Position numbers and translations under genes: made by a program
Part shown: one piece after another, positions 22,843 to 30,943 of the stretch
Position numbering within the stretch: position 1 is the first letter of the stretch
How the letters are laid out: every line of letters starts with the position of its first letter
Notes under the pieces: model-generated
What the model was told of the DNA's origin: nothing
Databases searched by the model: none
Seen by the model: only the letters and a program-made list of their open reading frames with translations
Assembly (NCBI GenBank): GCA_003565775.1
Contig: PXAT01000141.1
Location: forward strand, 1-33,728
Length of the DNA: 33,728 bases
Source: Ectothiorhodospiraceae bacterium
GTDB lineage: Bacteria > Pseudomonadota > Gammaproteobacteria > Nitrococcales > Aquisalimonadaceae
Direction of reading: 5' to 3'

Positions 22843-23040
22843 CTAGCGGTCGGCAAAACCGCGCTCGGCGCGGCTCCGCAGTTCGCCGGAACGGTTTTCC
22901 GCGGCTTCTTCGGATGCTGCGGCATCCTGCTTGCCCTTGTAGACGCCGGGCTCGTACATCGTGACGCTGTCCGACCCGCAGGCCGTGATCATCACGCTCA
23001 ACACAATCAACGCCAGCAGCTGAAATGGCTTCCTCGGCAT
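22843..23040 (-). CDS. Small lipoprotein of the formate dehydrogenase operon
   Basis: 65 residues starting at the ATG at 23040, with GAGGGAG just upstream. The signal peptide ends in a lipobox (ITAC-G), so the mature part is a roughly 45-residue lipid-anchored peptide with many Ala, Glu and Arg. The frame is open further upstream, but that portion has no signal and no ribosome site. Small lipoproteins occur at this place in other formate dehydrogenase operons; a structural or anchoring role is a guess. The 138-base gap before it, after the Fe-S subunit gene, holds only a minor 5-bp hairpin at 23146-23160. Confidence 0.75.
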   Translation of the reverse strand: MPRKPFQLLALIVLSVMITACGSDSVTMYEPGVYKGKQDAAASEEAAENRSGELRSRAERGFADR

Positions 23041-23178
23041 GGCAAATCTCCCTCGTGTGGTTGACCGGATGCCGGCCGACGGCGAACCGCCGATGGCCGG
23101 ATCCGATGCTCTGGCAAGGTCAGGACCTGTGGCGCCGGGCCGGCAGCGGCGTGAAGCCGCCACCGCCCGACGCCGCGA

Positions 23179-23769
23179 TCATGCGTCCTGACCGTATGCG
23201 GCCTGCCAGCCCCAGGTCTGGGGGCGACCGCCACGAGTCATGATCCGCTTCCGGTAGATGTCGGCGACGATGTCGCCGTCACCTGCCAGCAAGGCCTTGG
23301 TCGAGCACATCTCGGCACAAAGCGGCAGCTTGCCTTCCTCGACGCGGTTGGTGCCGTACTTGGTCAGTTCCGCCTGAGAGTGCACTTCTTCGGGACCACC
23401 GGCACAGAAGGTGCACTTGTCCATCTTGCCGCGAACGCCGAAGGCGCTCTGCTGCGGATACTGCGGCGCGCCGAAGGGACAGGCGTAGAAGCAGTAACCA
23501 CAACCAATGCACAGATCCTTGTCGTGCAGCACGATGCCATCGGCGGTGGTGTAGAAGCAGTCCACCGGACAGACCGCAGCACAGGGCGCATCGGTGCAGT
23601 GCATGCACGCCACCGACACGGCCTTTTCACCGGGTTTGCCATCGTTCATCACGATGACCCGACGGCGGTTTACGCCCCAGGGCACCTCGTGCTCGTTCTT
23701 GCAGGCCGTGACGCAGGCCTGACATTCAATGCAGCGCTCTGCGTCACACAAAAATTTCATTCGTGCCAT
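23179..23769 (-). CDS. Formate dehydrogenase iron-sulfur (beta) subunit
   Basis: 196 residues. Four 4Fe-4S binding motifs are visible: CIECQACVTACKNEH near residue 13, CMHCTDAPCAAVCPVDC near 55, CIGCGYCFYACPFGAP near 88, and a CTFC with C-terminal CAEMC completing the set. It wires electrons from the catalytic subunit to the cytochrome b subunit. Unlike the E. coli FdnH/FdoH subunits (about 300 residues) it has no C-terminal membrane helix, so docking relies on the gamma subunit. A good GAGGAG site precedes the ATG. It starts 24 bases after the catalytic subunit gene. Confidence 0.94.
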   Translation of the reverse strand: MARMKFLCDAERCIECQACVTACKNEHEVPWGVNRRRVIVMNDGKPGEKAVSVACMHCTDAPCAAVCPVDCFYTTADGIVLHDKDLCIGCGYCFYACPFGAPQYPQQSAFGVRGKMDKCTFCAGGPEEVHSQAELTKYGTNRVEEGKLPLCAEMCSTKALLAGDGDIVADIYRKRIMTRGGRPQTWGWQAAYGQDA

Positions 23770-23793
23770 GACGGCTCTCCTCTCGAATCTTTA

Positions 23794-26673
23794 TCAGGCC
23801 GGGACCACGCGACACAGTGTCGTCTTGGTTTCCTGCATCATCGTTACCGAGTCGTACCCGTAGGTGGTCGCCGTGTTCGTGGATTCACCACGCACGTACG
23901 GAGATGCCTCCGACGGATACTTGCTCAGCAGGTCCTCGCCCTGGAAATGACCGCCGAAATGGAACGGGCTGAACACGGTGCCGCGACCAACACGCTCGGT
24001 CACCATGGCCTTGATCCGGATCCGGCCCCCTTCCGGGCCTTCCAGCCAGACCATCGAGCCATCCCGCACACCGGCATCGTTGGCGTCGGCAGGATTGATC
24101 TCGACGAACATGTCCTGCTTGAGTTCGGCCAGCCACGGATTGGACCGCGTTTCCTCACCACCGCCTTCGTATTCCACCAGACGCCCGGAGGTGTGGATCA
24201 GCGGGAACTCGCGGGAGTAATCCCGTGCCTGGATGGATTCCCAGCGCGTCGGCAGACGGTAGAAGATCTTGCGATCCTCGTAGGTCGGGAAGTCCTCCAC
24301 CAGATCGTAGCGCGGGGTGTACAACGGCTCCCGATGCAGCGGCACCGAATCCGGGAAATTCCAGACGATGGCCCGGGCCTTGGCATTACCGAACGGATGG
24401 CAACCATGCTTCATGACCACTCGCTGGATGCCACCGGACAGGTCGGTGGTCCACGACTTGCCGTCGGCCTCACGCTTCTCCTCGGAGGTGAGTTCGTCCC
24501 ACCAGCCAAGCTGCTTGAGAATGTCCGAATCGAAGGCCGGATACCCGCCCTCGATCTCGGCACCCTTGGACCAGGAATCCTCGGCCAGCAGGGTTTCACC
24601 GTCACGCTCGGTACCGAAGTTGGCGCGGAAATTACCACCGCCTTCCATCACGTGCTTGCTGGTGTCGTAAAGCACATGTGTACCCGGATGCTTCAGTTCG
24701 GGTGTGCCATAGCAGGGCCACGGCAGGCAGTAGGTCTCGCCGTCCAGTTCGCCGCCTCGGGCCTTCAGGCTGACCACGTCGAAATCGGCCTGGTTGCGCA
24801 TGTGCGCTTTCAGCCGTTCCGGGCTCTGGCCGGTATACCCGATGGACCAGGTACCCCGGTTGATTTCACGCAGGATACTTTCCGGCTCGGGCATGTTGTC
24901 GGTGACGGTGATGTTCTTGAACATTTCGTCGGCGAAACCGAGCTTCTTCGCGAACCGATAGGCGATTTCCGCGTCGGTCTTGTGCTCGAACAGCGGGTCG
25001 ATGACCTTTTCGCGCCATTGCAGGGAGCGGTTCGAGGCCGTGCAGGAACCGGCCTGCTCGAACTGCGTCGCCGCCGGCAACAGATAGGTGTTGTCCTTGC
25101 GGTCGTGCAACACGGCCGTGACCGTCGGGTACGGATCGATGACCACGAGCATGTCCAGCATTTCCATGGCTCGCTTCATTTCCGGCTGCCGGGTCTGGGA
25201 GTTGGGCGCATGGCCCCACATCATGACCGCCCGAAGGTTGTCCCTCTGCGCGATGTTCTCCTTGTCCTCGAGCACACCGTCGATCCAGCGGGAAACGGTG
25301 ATACCGCCGCTGTTCATGGGCTTGACCTTGCCGCCCTGACCATCGTCGTACTCGTCCTGGTCGAAGCGTGCCGCGAGCCAATCGTAGTCGACATCCCAGA
25401 CGCGGCACCAGTGTTTCCAGCCGGCCTCGGCAATCGGGTAGTAACCCGGCAGGTTGTCCGGGTTCGGACCCACGTCGGTGGCGCCCTGCACGTTGTCGTG
25501 GCCACGGAAGATGTTGGCGCCGCCGCCTTCCTTGCCGATGTTGCCCAGTGCCAGCTGCAGACAGTTGTAGGCCCGGACGTAGTTGTTGCCGATGGTGTGC
25601 TGGGTACCGCCCATGCACCAGATGAAGGTTCCGGGCCGGTTCTCCGCCATGGTCTTGGCCACGGCGTAGATGCCGTCTTCCGGCACGCCGGTGACGCGCT
25701 CGACTTCGTCCGGCGTCCACTTGGCGACTTCTTCACGGATCTTGTCCATGCCGTAGACGCGCTGGCGGATGTATTCCTTGTCTTCCCACTCGTTCTCGAA
25801 GACGTGATAGAGGATGCCCCACATCAACGCCACATCGGTGCCGGAGCGGAAGCGCACGTAGGTGTCGGCATGGGCCGCGGTGCGCGTGAAGCGCGGATCC
25901 AGGACCACCAGCTTGGCGCCGTTCTCCTTGCTGCGCAGGATCATCTGCATGGCCACGGGATGGGCTTCCGCCGCATTCGAGCCGCACATGATGATGCACT
26001 TGGAGTTGTTGATGTCGTTGTAGGAGTTGGTCTGCGCACCGTAACCCCAGGTGTTTGCCACACCGGCCACGGTGGTGGAGTGGCAGATACGGGCCTGGTG
26101 ATCACAGTTGTTCGAACCCCAGAAGGCCGCAAACTTGCGCTGCAGGTAAGCGCCCTCGTTGTTTGCCTTGGACGAGCCGGCGAACCAGACCGAATCCGGA
26201 CCCGACTCCTCGCGGATCGAGAGCAGCTTGTCGCCGATTTCCTCGACCGCCTGTTCCCAGCTGAGGCGCTCCCAGCGACCGTCAACCAGCTTCATCGGGT
26301 AACGCACGCGACGCGTGCTGTGACCGTGGTTCCGCAGCGCAGCGCCCTTGGCACAGTGCGCGCCCAGATTGATCGGGCTGTCGAAGTTCGGCTCCTGACC
26401 GACCCAGACGCCGTCCTGGATTTCCGCGATCACGCCGCAGCCAACAGAACAGTGGGTACAGATCGATTTGGCCGTCGTGATTTCGGCATCACGGTCGATC
26501 TTGCGCGCCGCATGTGCCTTCTTGACCATCGAGGTCGGCAGCATGCTGGCCGCTGCGAGCCCGCCCACGGCAAGGCCTGAGCCCTGCAGGAAGGTTCGCC
26601 GTCCGATCGCCTTGGCCAGCAGGCCGCGGGTCGGCTGCGCCGCACCGGCCGCCGTCTTTTTCATGAGTTTCAT
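23794..26673 (-). CDS. Formate dehydrogenase catalytic (alpha) subunit, Cys form, Tat-exported
   Basis: 959 residues from the ATG at 26673 (GGGAGG 7 bases before). A Tat signal carries Arg25-Arg26 in GRRTFLQGS, so it is exported folded to the periplasm. The N-terminal 4Fe-4S ligands are Cys72, Cys75, Cys79 and Cys107. The Mo/W ligand is Cys197 in DHQARICHS, at the place where E. coli FdnG/FdoG has selenocysteine. Molybdopterin-guanine-dinucleotide binding stretches run through the rest, ending with a typical molydopterin dinucleotide-binding C-terminal domain (INPADANDAGV). It oxidises formate to CO2. The long plus-strand frame across it (23380-26580) is a codon-bias shadow. An earlier in-frame start at 26718 has no better support. 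Confidence 0.95.
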   Translation of the reverse strand: MKLMKKTAAGAAQPTRGLLAKAIGRRTFLQGSGLAVGGLAAASMLPTSMVKKAHAARKIDRDAEITTAKSICTHCSVGCGVIAEIQDGVWVGQEPNFDSPINLGAHCAKGAALRNHGHSTRRVRYPMKLVDGRWERLSWEQAVEEIGDKLLSIREESGPDSVWFAGSSKANNEGAYLQRKFAAFWGSNNCDHQARICHSTTVAGVANTWGYGAQTNSYNDINNSKCIIMCGSNAAEAHPVAMQMILRSKENGAKLVVLDPRFTRTAAHADTYVRFRSGTDVALMWGILYHVFENEWEDKEYIRQRVYGMDKIREEVAKWTPDEVERVTGVPEDGIYAVAKTMAENRPGTFIWCMGGTQHTIGNNYVRAYNCLQLALGNIGKEGGGANIFRGHDNVQGATDVGPNPDNLPGYYPIAEAGWKHWCRVWDVDYDWLAARFDQDEYDDGQGGKVKPMNSGGITVSRWIDGVLEDKENIAQRDNLRAVMMWGHAPNSQTRQPEMKRAMEMLDMLVVIDPYPTVTAVLHDRKDNTYLLPAATQFEQAGSCTASNRSLQWREKVIDPLFEHKTDAEIAYRFAKKLGFADEMFKNITVTDNMPEPESILREINRGTWSIGYTGQSPERLKAHMRNQADFDVVSLKARGGELDGETYCLPWPCYGTPELKHPGTHVLYDTSKHVMEGGGNFRANFGTERDGETLLAEDSWSKGAEIEGGYPAFDSDILKQLGWWDELTSEEKREADGKSWTTDLSGGIQRVVMKHGCHPFGNAKARAIVWNFPDSVPLHREPLYTPRYDLVEDFPTYEDRKIFYRLPTRWESIQARDYSREFPLIHTSGRLVEYEGGGEETRSNPWLAELKQDMFVEINPADANDAGVRDGSMVWLEGPEGGRIRIKAMVTERVGRGTVFSPFHFGGHFQGEDLLSKYPSEASPYVRGESTNTATTYGYDSVTMMQETKTTLCRVVPA

Positions 26674-26727
26674 GTTCTTCCTCCCGTCGTCACGACCTCT
26701 GCGGGCCGTGCTCACCACTGCGCCAGA

Positions 26728-26940
26728 TCAGAACGCCGCCTTTGCGTAGTACTCGCGGACATGCGCCGTTTCGCTGTAACCCTTCTTGGCCTTGCTCCGA
26801 GGCTCGTCCTCAAGCGGACGGTCCGCTGCAAACACGGCACTGGTGGAGCCGGCCATCGCAGCCACACCACCTGCCGCCGCCATGGTCTTCAGAAACCGTC
26901 GGCGGGCCGCAACCTTGTTGTCATCGTTTTCCGTTTTCAT
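26728..26940 (-). CDS. Small Tat-leader protein of formate dehydrogenase loci
   Basis: 70 residues from the ATG at 26940, with GGAGG/GGAGA upstream. The twin-arginine motif RRRFLKTMAAAGG begins near residue 13 and is followed by a hydrophobic stretch ending in AVFAAD. The mature part is only about 35 residues and ends with ETAHVREYYAKAAF. This fits the small formate-dehydrogenase-region Tat-target family, conserved directly upstream of the catalytic subunit gene; its role is not known. It sits 54 bases before the catalytic subunit start and is the first gene after an 87-base gap containing palindromes, so it may begin a transcript. Confidence 0.85.
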   Translation of the reverse strand: MKTENDDNKVAARRRFLKTMAAAGGVAAMAGSTSAVFAADRPLEDEPRSKAKKGYSETAHVREYYAKAAF

Positions 26941-26982
26941 CGTTCTCTCCACCTCCCTCAACCAGACTCGGTTCGGTGCCGG

Positions 26983-27008
26983 GTGACACCGTCAAAACTG
27001 TCACAGTT
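26983..27008. promoter_or_regulatory. Overlapping dyads upstream of the formate dehydrogenase structural genes
   Basis: In the 87-base gap between the TorD-like gene and the Tat-leader gene, GTGACA (26983-26988) pairs with TGTCAC (26999-27004), 10 bases between, and AACTGT-C-ACAGTT (26996-27008) forms a second palindrome. The 10-mer AACTGTCACA here (26996-27005) is repeated exactly at 30651-30660. It ends 56 bases before the start codon, a reasonable operator position. On the minus strand a TTGACG lies within the dyad but no good -10 follows. Confidence 0.4.
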
Positions 27009-27027
27009 GGCCCGCTCACGCCATCGA

Positions 27028-27657
27028 TCACGCAGCGCCACCAAGATAACGTCGTTCCAGCGCGATAAACGCCAGACCGAATTCGGCGACACCGCGGTAG
27101 AACCGCGCCGACGCCGCTGTCTTCAAATCGTGCAGACACTCACCCATCCAGCTGTCGATGTGCCGACGGAAAAACTCGCTCTGCCAGTTCACGTCGACCG
27201 CTTCGTCCTCGATCGCCAGCGCCATGGCCTCGCAAACCGCGGCAACGTGATCCTCCGGCTCGCAGACACCCTGCTGACGCTCGACGCCGAGCATGATCAG
27301 GTCATTCCGCAGGTCCACCAATGCCTTGTCCATCAATTGACCGGACCCGTAATAGGAAGCATAGGGCGTGATTTCGCCCCCGCCCACCCCGATGAAGACA
27401 TCCTGATACTCCCGCCGCAGTGCAGCATGATCGGCCTCGTCCGCGCTGCGATGCAGCACCGACCAGGCACGGGTCATGTCCGACGCTTCAGGGTCGCCCT
27501 CCTGCCCGTCATCGGGCTGCAGGCCGCGCAGCATGGTCAGCACATCATCTGCCGGCACGTCGGCCAGCAGAGAGCCGAGCAGCCGCCAGACCCCGGCGCG
27601 CAGTGCGTCGTCATTCAGTTCGTCTTCCGTCATGCGCTTGGTCGCCTGTTCGTTCAT
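27028..27657 (-). CDS. TorD/DmsD-family molybdoenzyme chaperone
   Basis: 209 residues from the ATG at 27657, which overlaps the stop of the preceding gene as ATGA. The all-helical TorD fold is suggested by the composition and by the central EITPYASYYGSGQLMDKALVDLR, the family's conserved region, and EDHVAAVCEAMALAI after it. Such chaperones bind the Tat signal of a molybdoenzyme and hold it for cofactor insertion; here the client is most likely the catalytic subunit encoded downstream. A second possible start at 27633 is less well placed. Confidence 0.9.
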   Translation of the reverse strand: MNEQATKRMTEDELNDDALRAGVWRLLGSLLADVPADDVLTMLRGLQPDDGQEGDPEASDMTRAWSVLHRSADEADHAALRREYQDVFIGVGGGEITPYASYYGSGQLMDKALVDLRNDLIMLGVERQQGVCEPEDHVAAVCEAMALAIEDEAVDVNWQSEFFRRHIDSWMGECLHDLKTAASARFYRGVAEFGLAFIALERRYLGGAA

Positions 27658-29345
27658 GACGACTTCATCCCGTACACCGTGGGCTTGCGGACATCCTTCA
27701 TGTCGTCGGCGAAAAGGTCGGTGACCCGACAATCACCACACATCTTCAGCCGACGCAGGCTGTCCTCCGACTGGAACATGTGGTGATCGCTCAGCCGATC
27801 CGTCATCCGCTCGATGACACTCGCCGTCGCGAACGGCTTGCCGCAGGCAACGCAGTTGAAAGGCTCTTCCTCGTTGGCGACCCGTGGTTTGCGCCGCTCT
27901 TCCCAGTCAAAAAGATAGCGCGCCTCCAGCGTGATCGCGTCTTCCGGGCAGGCGGTCTGACACAGGCCGCACTGCACACAGAGATCCTCGGTGAAATTCA
28001 GCTGCGGCTTGTCGCCGGCATCGGACAGGGCACCGGTCGGGCAGACCTGCGGACAGGCCATGCAAAGCGTGCAGGCGGCGCCGTCGACATGAACCTCACC
28101 GAACGGCGCCCCGGCCTCGAGCGTCACCTGTTCCGGGACATCGACCGCCTGCGTCCGCAGGTGATCGATGGCGAGCCGCAAGGTCGTGCGTTTCTGATTG
28201 AAGGTGTCGAAGGCGGCCGGCTCGGTCACCGCGACACCGATATCGCCGGCGAGCCCGGCGACATCGGTGTCGGCCTCGATCGGACGCAGCTGCTCGCCGG
28301 ACCAACCGAGGCCGGTCAGAATCGGCAGCACGAAGCGCCGCTGGTCATCGAGTTCACGCCGCACGCTCGGCGCCAGGTCGGCAGTTTCCAGCCACCAGAC
28401 GGCCGCAGCTCCATAAGCCAGCGAAGACAGCCAGACGTCCATCCCGAGAGCACCGACCTCGGCCACGCGCACCGGCAGGACCGATAACGGAAGCGTCGGC
28501 GCCATGCGGCGCAGCGCATCGAGACCACTCTCCTCGTCATGGATCAGCAGGATCGGCGCCTCGCCACCGGCCGCTGCATAGCTTTGCAGCATGGCGCGGA
28601 TGCGGCGCAACTGATCCTTCGGTGTCGGATAGGCGTAGATCATTGCACCTGTCGGGCAGGCAGCGGCACAGCTACCTCCCCCCTGGCACCAGTGCGGATC
28701 GACCTCGACCCGATCCCCGAGCGAGGTAATGGCACCGGTCGGGCAGGCGTCCAGGCAGCGCGTGCAACCGCTGAGTCCGCTATCGCCGTGCGCACAGATG
28801 TCCGGGTTGTAGTTAAAGAACTTCGGCTTCTCGAACTCGCCCGTCATTTCGGGGATTTCATCGAGGGCGCGCGCCAGTGCGCGCTCGTCTCCGGCCGGGG
28901 CGTAGTAACCGTAGGGCAGGCTTTCCACACTCAGCAAGGGTTCCGGTTGCAGATCGAGAATCAGATCGAACCACGGCGAGTCCGTGCCGTTGAGTTCGGC
29001 CAGCGCAAGTTCGCGACCATCACCGGCGCGCAGGCGCAGGTCGTAGTGACCCAGGTGTCCACTGAGTGACACCGGCTCGCCACGCAGCACGACGACGCGC
29101 TCTGACGGGGTCACGGTCTCGCCATCAGTGACCAGAGCGGTACAGTGAATGACGTGGCTGAGCTGCGGCAACACGACGTTCAGGCGCGCCGCGGTACCGA
29201 CGATCAGCAGATAACCCGCGGAGCGGTACTCCACCGTCGAGGTGCTCTCCGCCTGTACCGCCGCGGCGGCCTGCAGCGCTGCCTGCCGCGCCGGTGCTTC
29301 GGCCAGCGGCAGATCCGTCGCCATGTCGTCGAGCACGCTGCTCAT
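27654..29345 (-). CDS. Multi-cluster ferredoxin-type protein of formate dehydrogenase loci
   Basis: 563 residues, soluble. The N-terminal ~180 residues are poorly defined. A first ferredoxin pair lies near residues 190-235 (CTRCLDACPTGA, then WCQGGGSCAAACPTGA). A central alpha/beta region with LLIHDEES and SSLAYGAAAVWWLE is free of Cys. A second, canonical pair is near 425-475 (CTLCMACPQVCPTGA and CVQCGLCQTACPEDA), and the C-terminus has a rubredoxin-like CVACG...CGDC. It probably relays electrons or assists cluster delivery for the formate dehydrogenase; no activity is established. It overlaps the DUF3306 gene and the TorD gene by ATGA at both ends. Confidence 0.88.
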   Translation of the reverse strand: MSSVLDDMATDLPLAEAPARQAALQAAAAVQAESTSTVEYRSAGYLLIVGTAARLNVVLPQLSHVIHCTALVTDGETVTPSERVVVLRGEPVSLSGHLGHYDLRLRAGDGRELALAELNGTDSPWFDLILDLQPEPLLSVESLPYGYYAPAGDERALARALDEIPEMTGEFEKPKFFNYNPDICAHGDSGLSGCTRCLDACPTGAITSLGDRVEVDPHWCQGGGSCAAACPTGAMIYAYPTPKDQLRRIRAMLQSYAAAGGEAPILLIHDEESGLDALRRMAPTLPLSVLPVRVAEVGALGMDVWLSSLAYGAAAVWWLETADLAPSVRRELDDQRRFVLPILTGLGWSGEQLRPIEADTDVAGLAGDIGVAVTEPAAFDTFNQKRTTLRLAIDHLRTQAVDVPEQVTLEAGAPFGEVHVDGAACTLCMACPQVCPTGALSDAGDKPQLNFTEDLCVQCGLCQTACPEDAITLEARYLFDWEERRKPRVANEEEPFNCVACGKPFATASVIERMTDRLSDHHMFQSEDSLRRLKMCGDCRVTDLFADDMKDVRKPTVYGMKSS

Positions 29346-30043
29346 GTCTCTCCCTTGCCGTCATCAGCGACGGTCCTGACTGTTTCCGGTTGCGCGTCAT
29401 CCGCGTCCGCCTCGGAATCGGGCTCGGCAACATCTACCGAATCGCGCCACCGCCCCTCTGCCAGTTCCTCGCGCGGCACGTCCTCGCCGGAACGACGATG
29501 CTTCGTTTCCCGCCAGATCCGCGCCTCGGCATCCTCGGCACTGATCTCTTCACCATCGCCCAGCAGCCGATCGCGCAGTTTTTTCGCTTCCCGCGCAATC
29601 GAGGCCTTCAGGTCATGCGGGATAACGTCACCGAGAGGCTCGAAGTTGGTGTAGTCCTCGGCGTATTCCGCGCAGAGGCAGATCTTGTTGTACTTGGCCG
29701 AATGAAAGACCCGGGCCAGCGCTTTCATGCGCAGGGCCGGCGTGATGTTCTTCGCCATGAACACGCTCAGGTCGGAGTCGCCGGTAAGGCTAGTGATATC
29801 CGGCATGTCGCCGTCCGTCAGCTCCGCAAATCGCTTGCCGGTGCGTGGATCGATCCGTTCCTCGGGATCCCGCTCCGCCACCTGCTCGTGCTCGTCGGTG
29901 ACCGGCACCTCGTCGAACTCCGGCTCGACCTCGACCGACAGGCCCTGTCGCACGGCCTGCTTCCGCCGTGACCAGCGTGACAGCAGGTCCGCCGGCGTCT
30001 GTTCATCCAGCGCTGTATCGACCTGTTGCCGCTGCTCGCTCAT
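29342..30043 (-). CDS. DUF3306 protein of formate dehydrogenase loci
   Basis: 233 residues, very acidic and probably partly disordered at both ends. The family core is LLSRWSRRKQAVRQG near residue 20 and LTDGDMPDITSL...DSDLSVFMAKNITPALRMKALARVF, followed by NKICLCAEYAEDYTNFEPLGD. DUF3306 proteins accompany DUF3305 and formate dehydrogenase genes; function unknown. Its ends overlap DUF3305 and the ferredoxin gene by ATGA. Confidence 0.88.
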   Translation of the reverse strand: MSEQRQQVDTALDEQTPADLLSRWSRRKQAVRQGLSVEVEPEFDEVPVTDEHEQVAERDPEERIDPRTGKRFAELTDGDMPDITSLTGDSDLSVFMAKNITPALRMKALARVFHSAKYNKICLCAEYAEDYTNFEPLGDVIPHDLKASIAREAKKLRDRLLGDGEEISAEDAEARIWRETKHRRSGEDVPREELAEGRWRDSVDVAEPDSEADADDAQPETVRTVADDGKGET

Positions 30044-30585
30044 TTCGTGTCCTCCACCGAGTCCCCGACTTCGGCATCAAACATTGCGCGGCTGCGCTTC
30101 TTGCCCCGGGCCTTGCGTTTTTTCGGTACGTGATGGTCCAGCACGAAATGCTCGACCCAGCGATAGACCTCGGGCGGCATCGGCACGGTCAGCACCGTCT
30201 CGTCGGCCGAGCGAAGGTCCGTGGCATCGGTGTTCTGCGCCTCGTCCAGGCTGAGGGTGACCTGGCGCGGCCGGAATCCGTCGTCATGCGTGCTGACCAC
30301 GATATACACCCCCGGTGTTTCGCCCTGCAGGTTGTAGGCGTAATCATCGGTGTGCGCAGGATGCAGGCGGCAACGGAAGCCGACCCAGAGAAACGTGTCA
30401 CCGTCGTCGCCAGAACGCATCAGGCGCCGTTCGACCCGGGGTGCCTCGAATTGCTGTCCGGCTACCACACCCAGGGCCTGCCAGCGGCGACGGCTCGGAT
30501 CGGCGCCCAGATGGCCGACGATGACTCCGAGCGATAGCTGCGTCGCTCCGCTCCAATCCGTTTCCTCGGGCTGCGTTCCGGCCAC
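30040..30585 (-). CDS. DUF3305 protein of formate dehydrogenase loci
   Basis: 181 residues from a GTG at 30585, chosen because AGGAG sits 6 bases before it; the frame continues upstream from a TTG at 30642 without a ribosome site. The family core includes LGVIVGHLG, WQALGVV, FRCRLHPAHTDDYAYNLQGETPGVYIVV and VPMPPEVYRWVEHFVLDHHVPKKRK. The C-terminus is Lys/Arg-rich. Function unknown; it heads the formate dehydrogenase operon and diverges from moaA. The shared 10-mer motif lies 66-75 bases upstream. Confidence 0.85.
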   Translation of the reverse strand: MAGTQPEETDWSGATQLSLGVIVGHLGADPSRRRWQALGVVAGQQFEAPRVERRLMRSGDDGDTFLWVGFRCRLHPAHTDDYAYNLQGETPGVYIVVSTHDDGFRPRQVTLSLDEAQNTDATDLRSADETVLTVPMPPEVYRWVEHFVLDHHVPKKRKARGKKRSRAMFDAEVGDSVEDTK

Positions 30586-30650
30586 CGGCTCTCCTAAGCT
30601 ATATCGATATGAAACTTTCGACTTATGCTCAGTCTGCGCCAAGCATTTCC

Positions 30651-30660
30651 AACTGTCACA
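30651..30660 (-). promoter_or_regulatory. Repeated 10-mer AACTGTCACA, candidate regulator site
   Basis: Exact copy of 26996-27005, in the same orientation and at a similar distance from a formate dehydrogenase operon start (66-75 bases before the DUF3305 GTG; 56-65 before the Tat-leader ATG). The palindrome around it here is CACATGTG rather than ACTGTCACAGT. A PhoB box was considered but the 11-bp direct repeat it needs is missing. Confidence 0.4.
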
Positions 30661-30760
30661 TGTGCAGGACTCGTACCACCCGCTGTGTCACGAGAATGAA
30701 ACGCCAAATCATACTGTTGGACGGCCAAGCATCGCCCGCGCAGCGCTTGCCGGTGAGTCG

Positions 30761-30792
30761 ATTGACCCCACGCGCCCATGAAATGGGTCAAT
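30761..30792. repeat. 8-bp inverted repeat ATTGACCC / GGGTCAAT
   Basis: ATTGACCC (30761-30768) pairs perfectly with GGGTCAAT (30785-30792), 16 bases between, with a nested CCCAT-GAA-ATGGG. Located 152 bases before the moaA start. Candidate operator. Confidence 0.4.
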
Positions 30793-30889
30793 TTGTCGCA
30801 TATTGCCTCGGGCATCGGCCCCGCATGGGCGACCGTGTCAGGCATGCGTCGTGGGCACGCGATTTGTAAGGTTGATGGATGTTCATGCG

Positions 30890-30905
30890 ACACTGTTATC
30901 AGTGT
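30890..30905. repeat. 16-bp dyad ACACTGTTATCAGTGT before moaA
   Basis: Perfect 6-bp arms (30890-30895, 30900-30905) around TTAT, 38 bases before the moaA ATG. It could be an operator or a small leader hairpin. Confidence 0.4.
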
Positions 30906-30943
30906 TTCCCCGTGCCGCGCACATCGACAAAGGTAAGACCGCC

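Larger units (their letters stand above)
30586..30943. other. Divergent intergenic region between DUF3305 and moaA
   Basis: 358 bases without a gene; lower GC than the flanks. It contains a palindrome ATATCGATAT (30601-30610), the AACTGTCACA motif (30651-30660), an 8-bp inverted repeat (30761-30792) and a 16-bp dyad (30890-30905), listed separately. I could not find a convincing -35/-10 pair on either strand or the conserved core of a molybdenum cofactor riboswitch. Confidence 0.7.

Noticed and set aside
23380-26580. 1066-codon open frame on the plus strand
   Set aside because: Lies antisense to the well-supported formate dehydrogenase catalytic subunit; no family motifs; typical high-GC codon shadow.
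26983-27008. Pho box, suggested by CTGTCAC-like half-sites
   Set aside because: The GTCA elements are 9 bases apart, not the 11 needed for PhoB direct repeats, and the site precedes formate dehydrogenase genes in the wrong orientation.
30843-30943. Molybdenum cofactor riboswitch before moaA
   Set aside because: Only a simple 16-bp dyad is visible; I could not trace the multi-stem conserved core.
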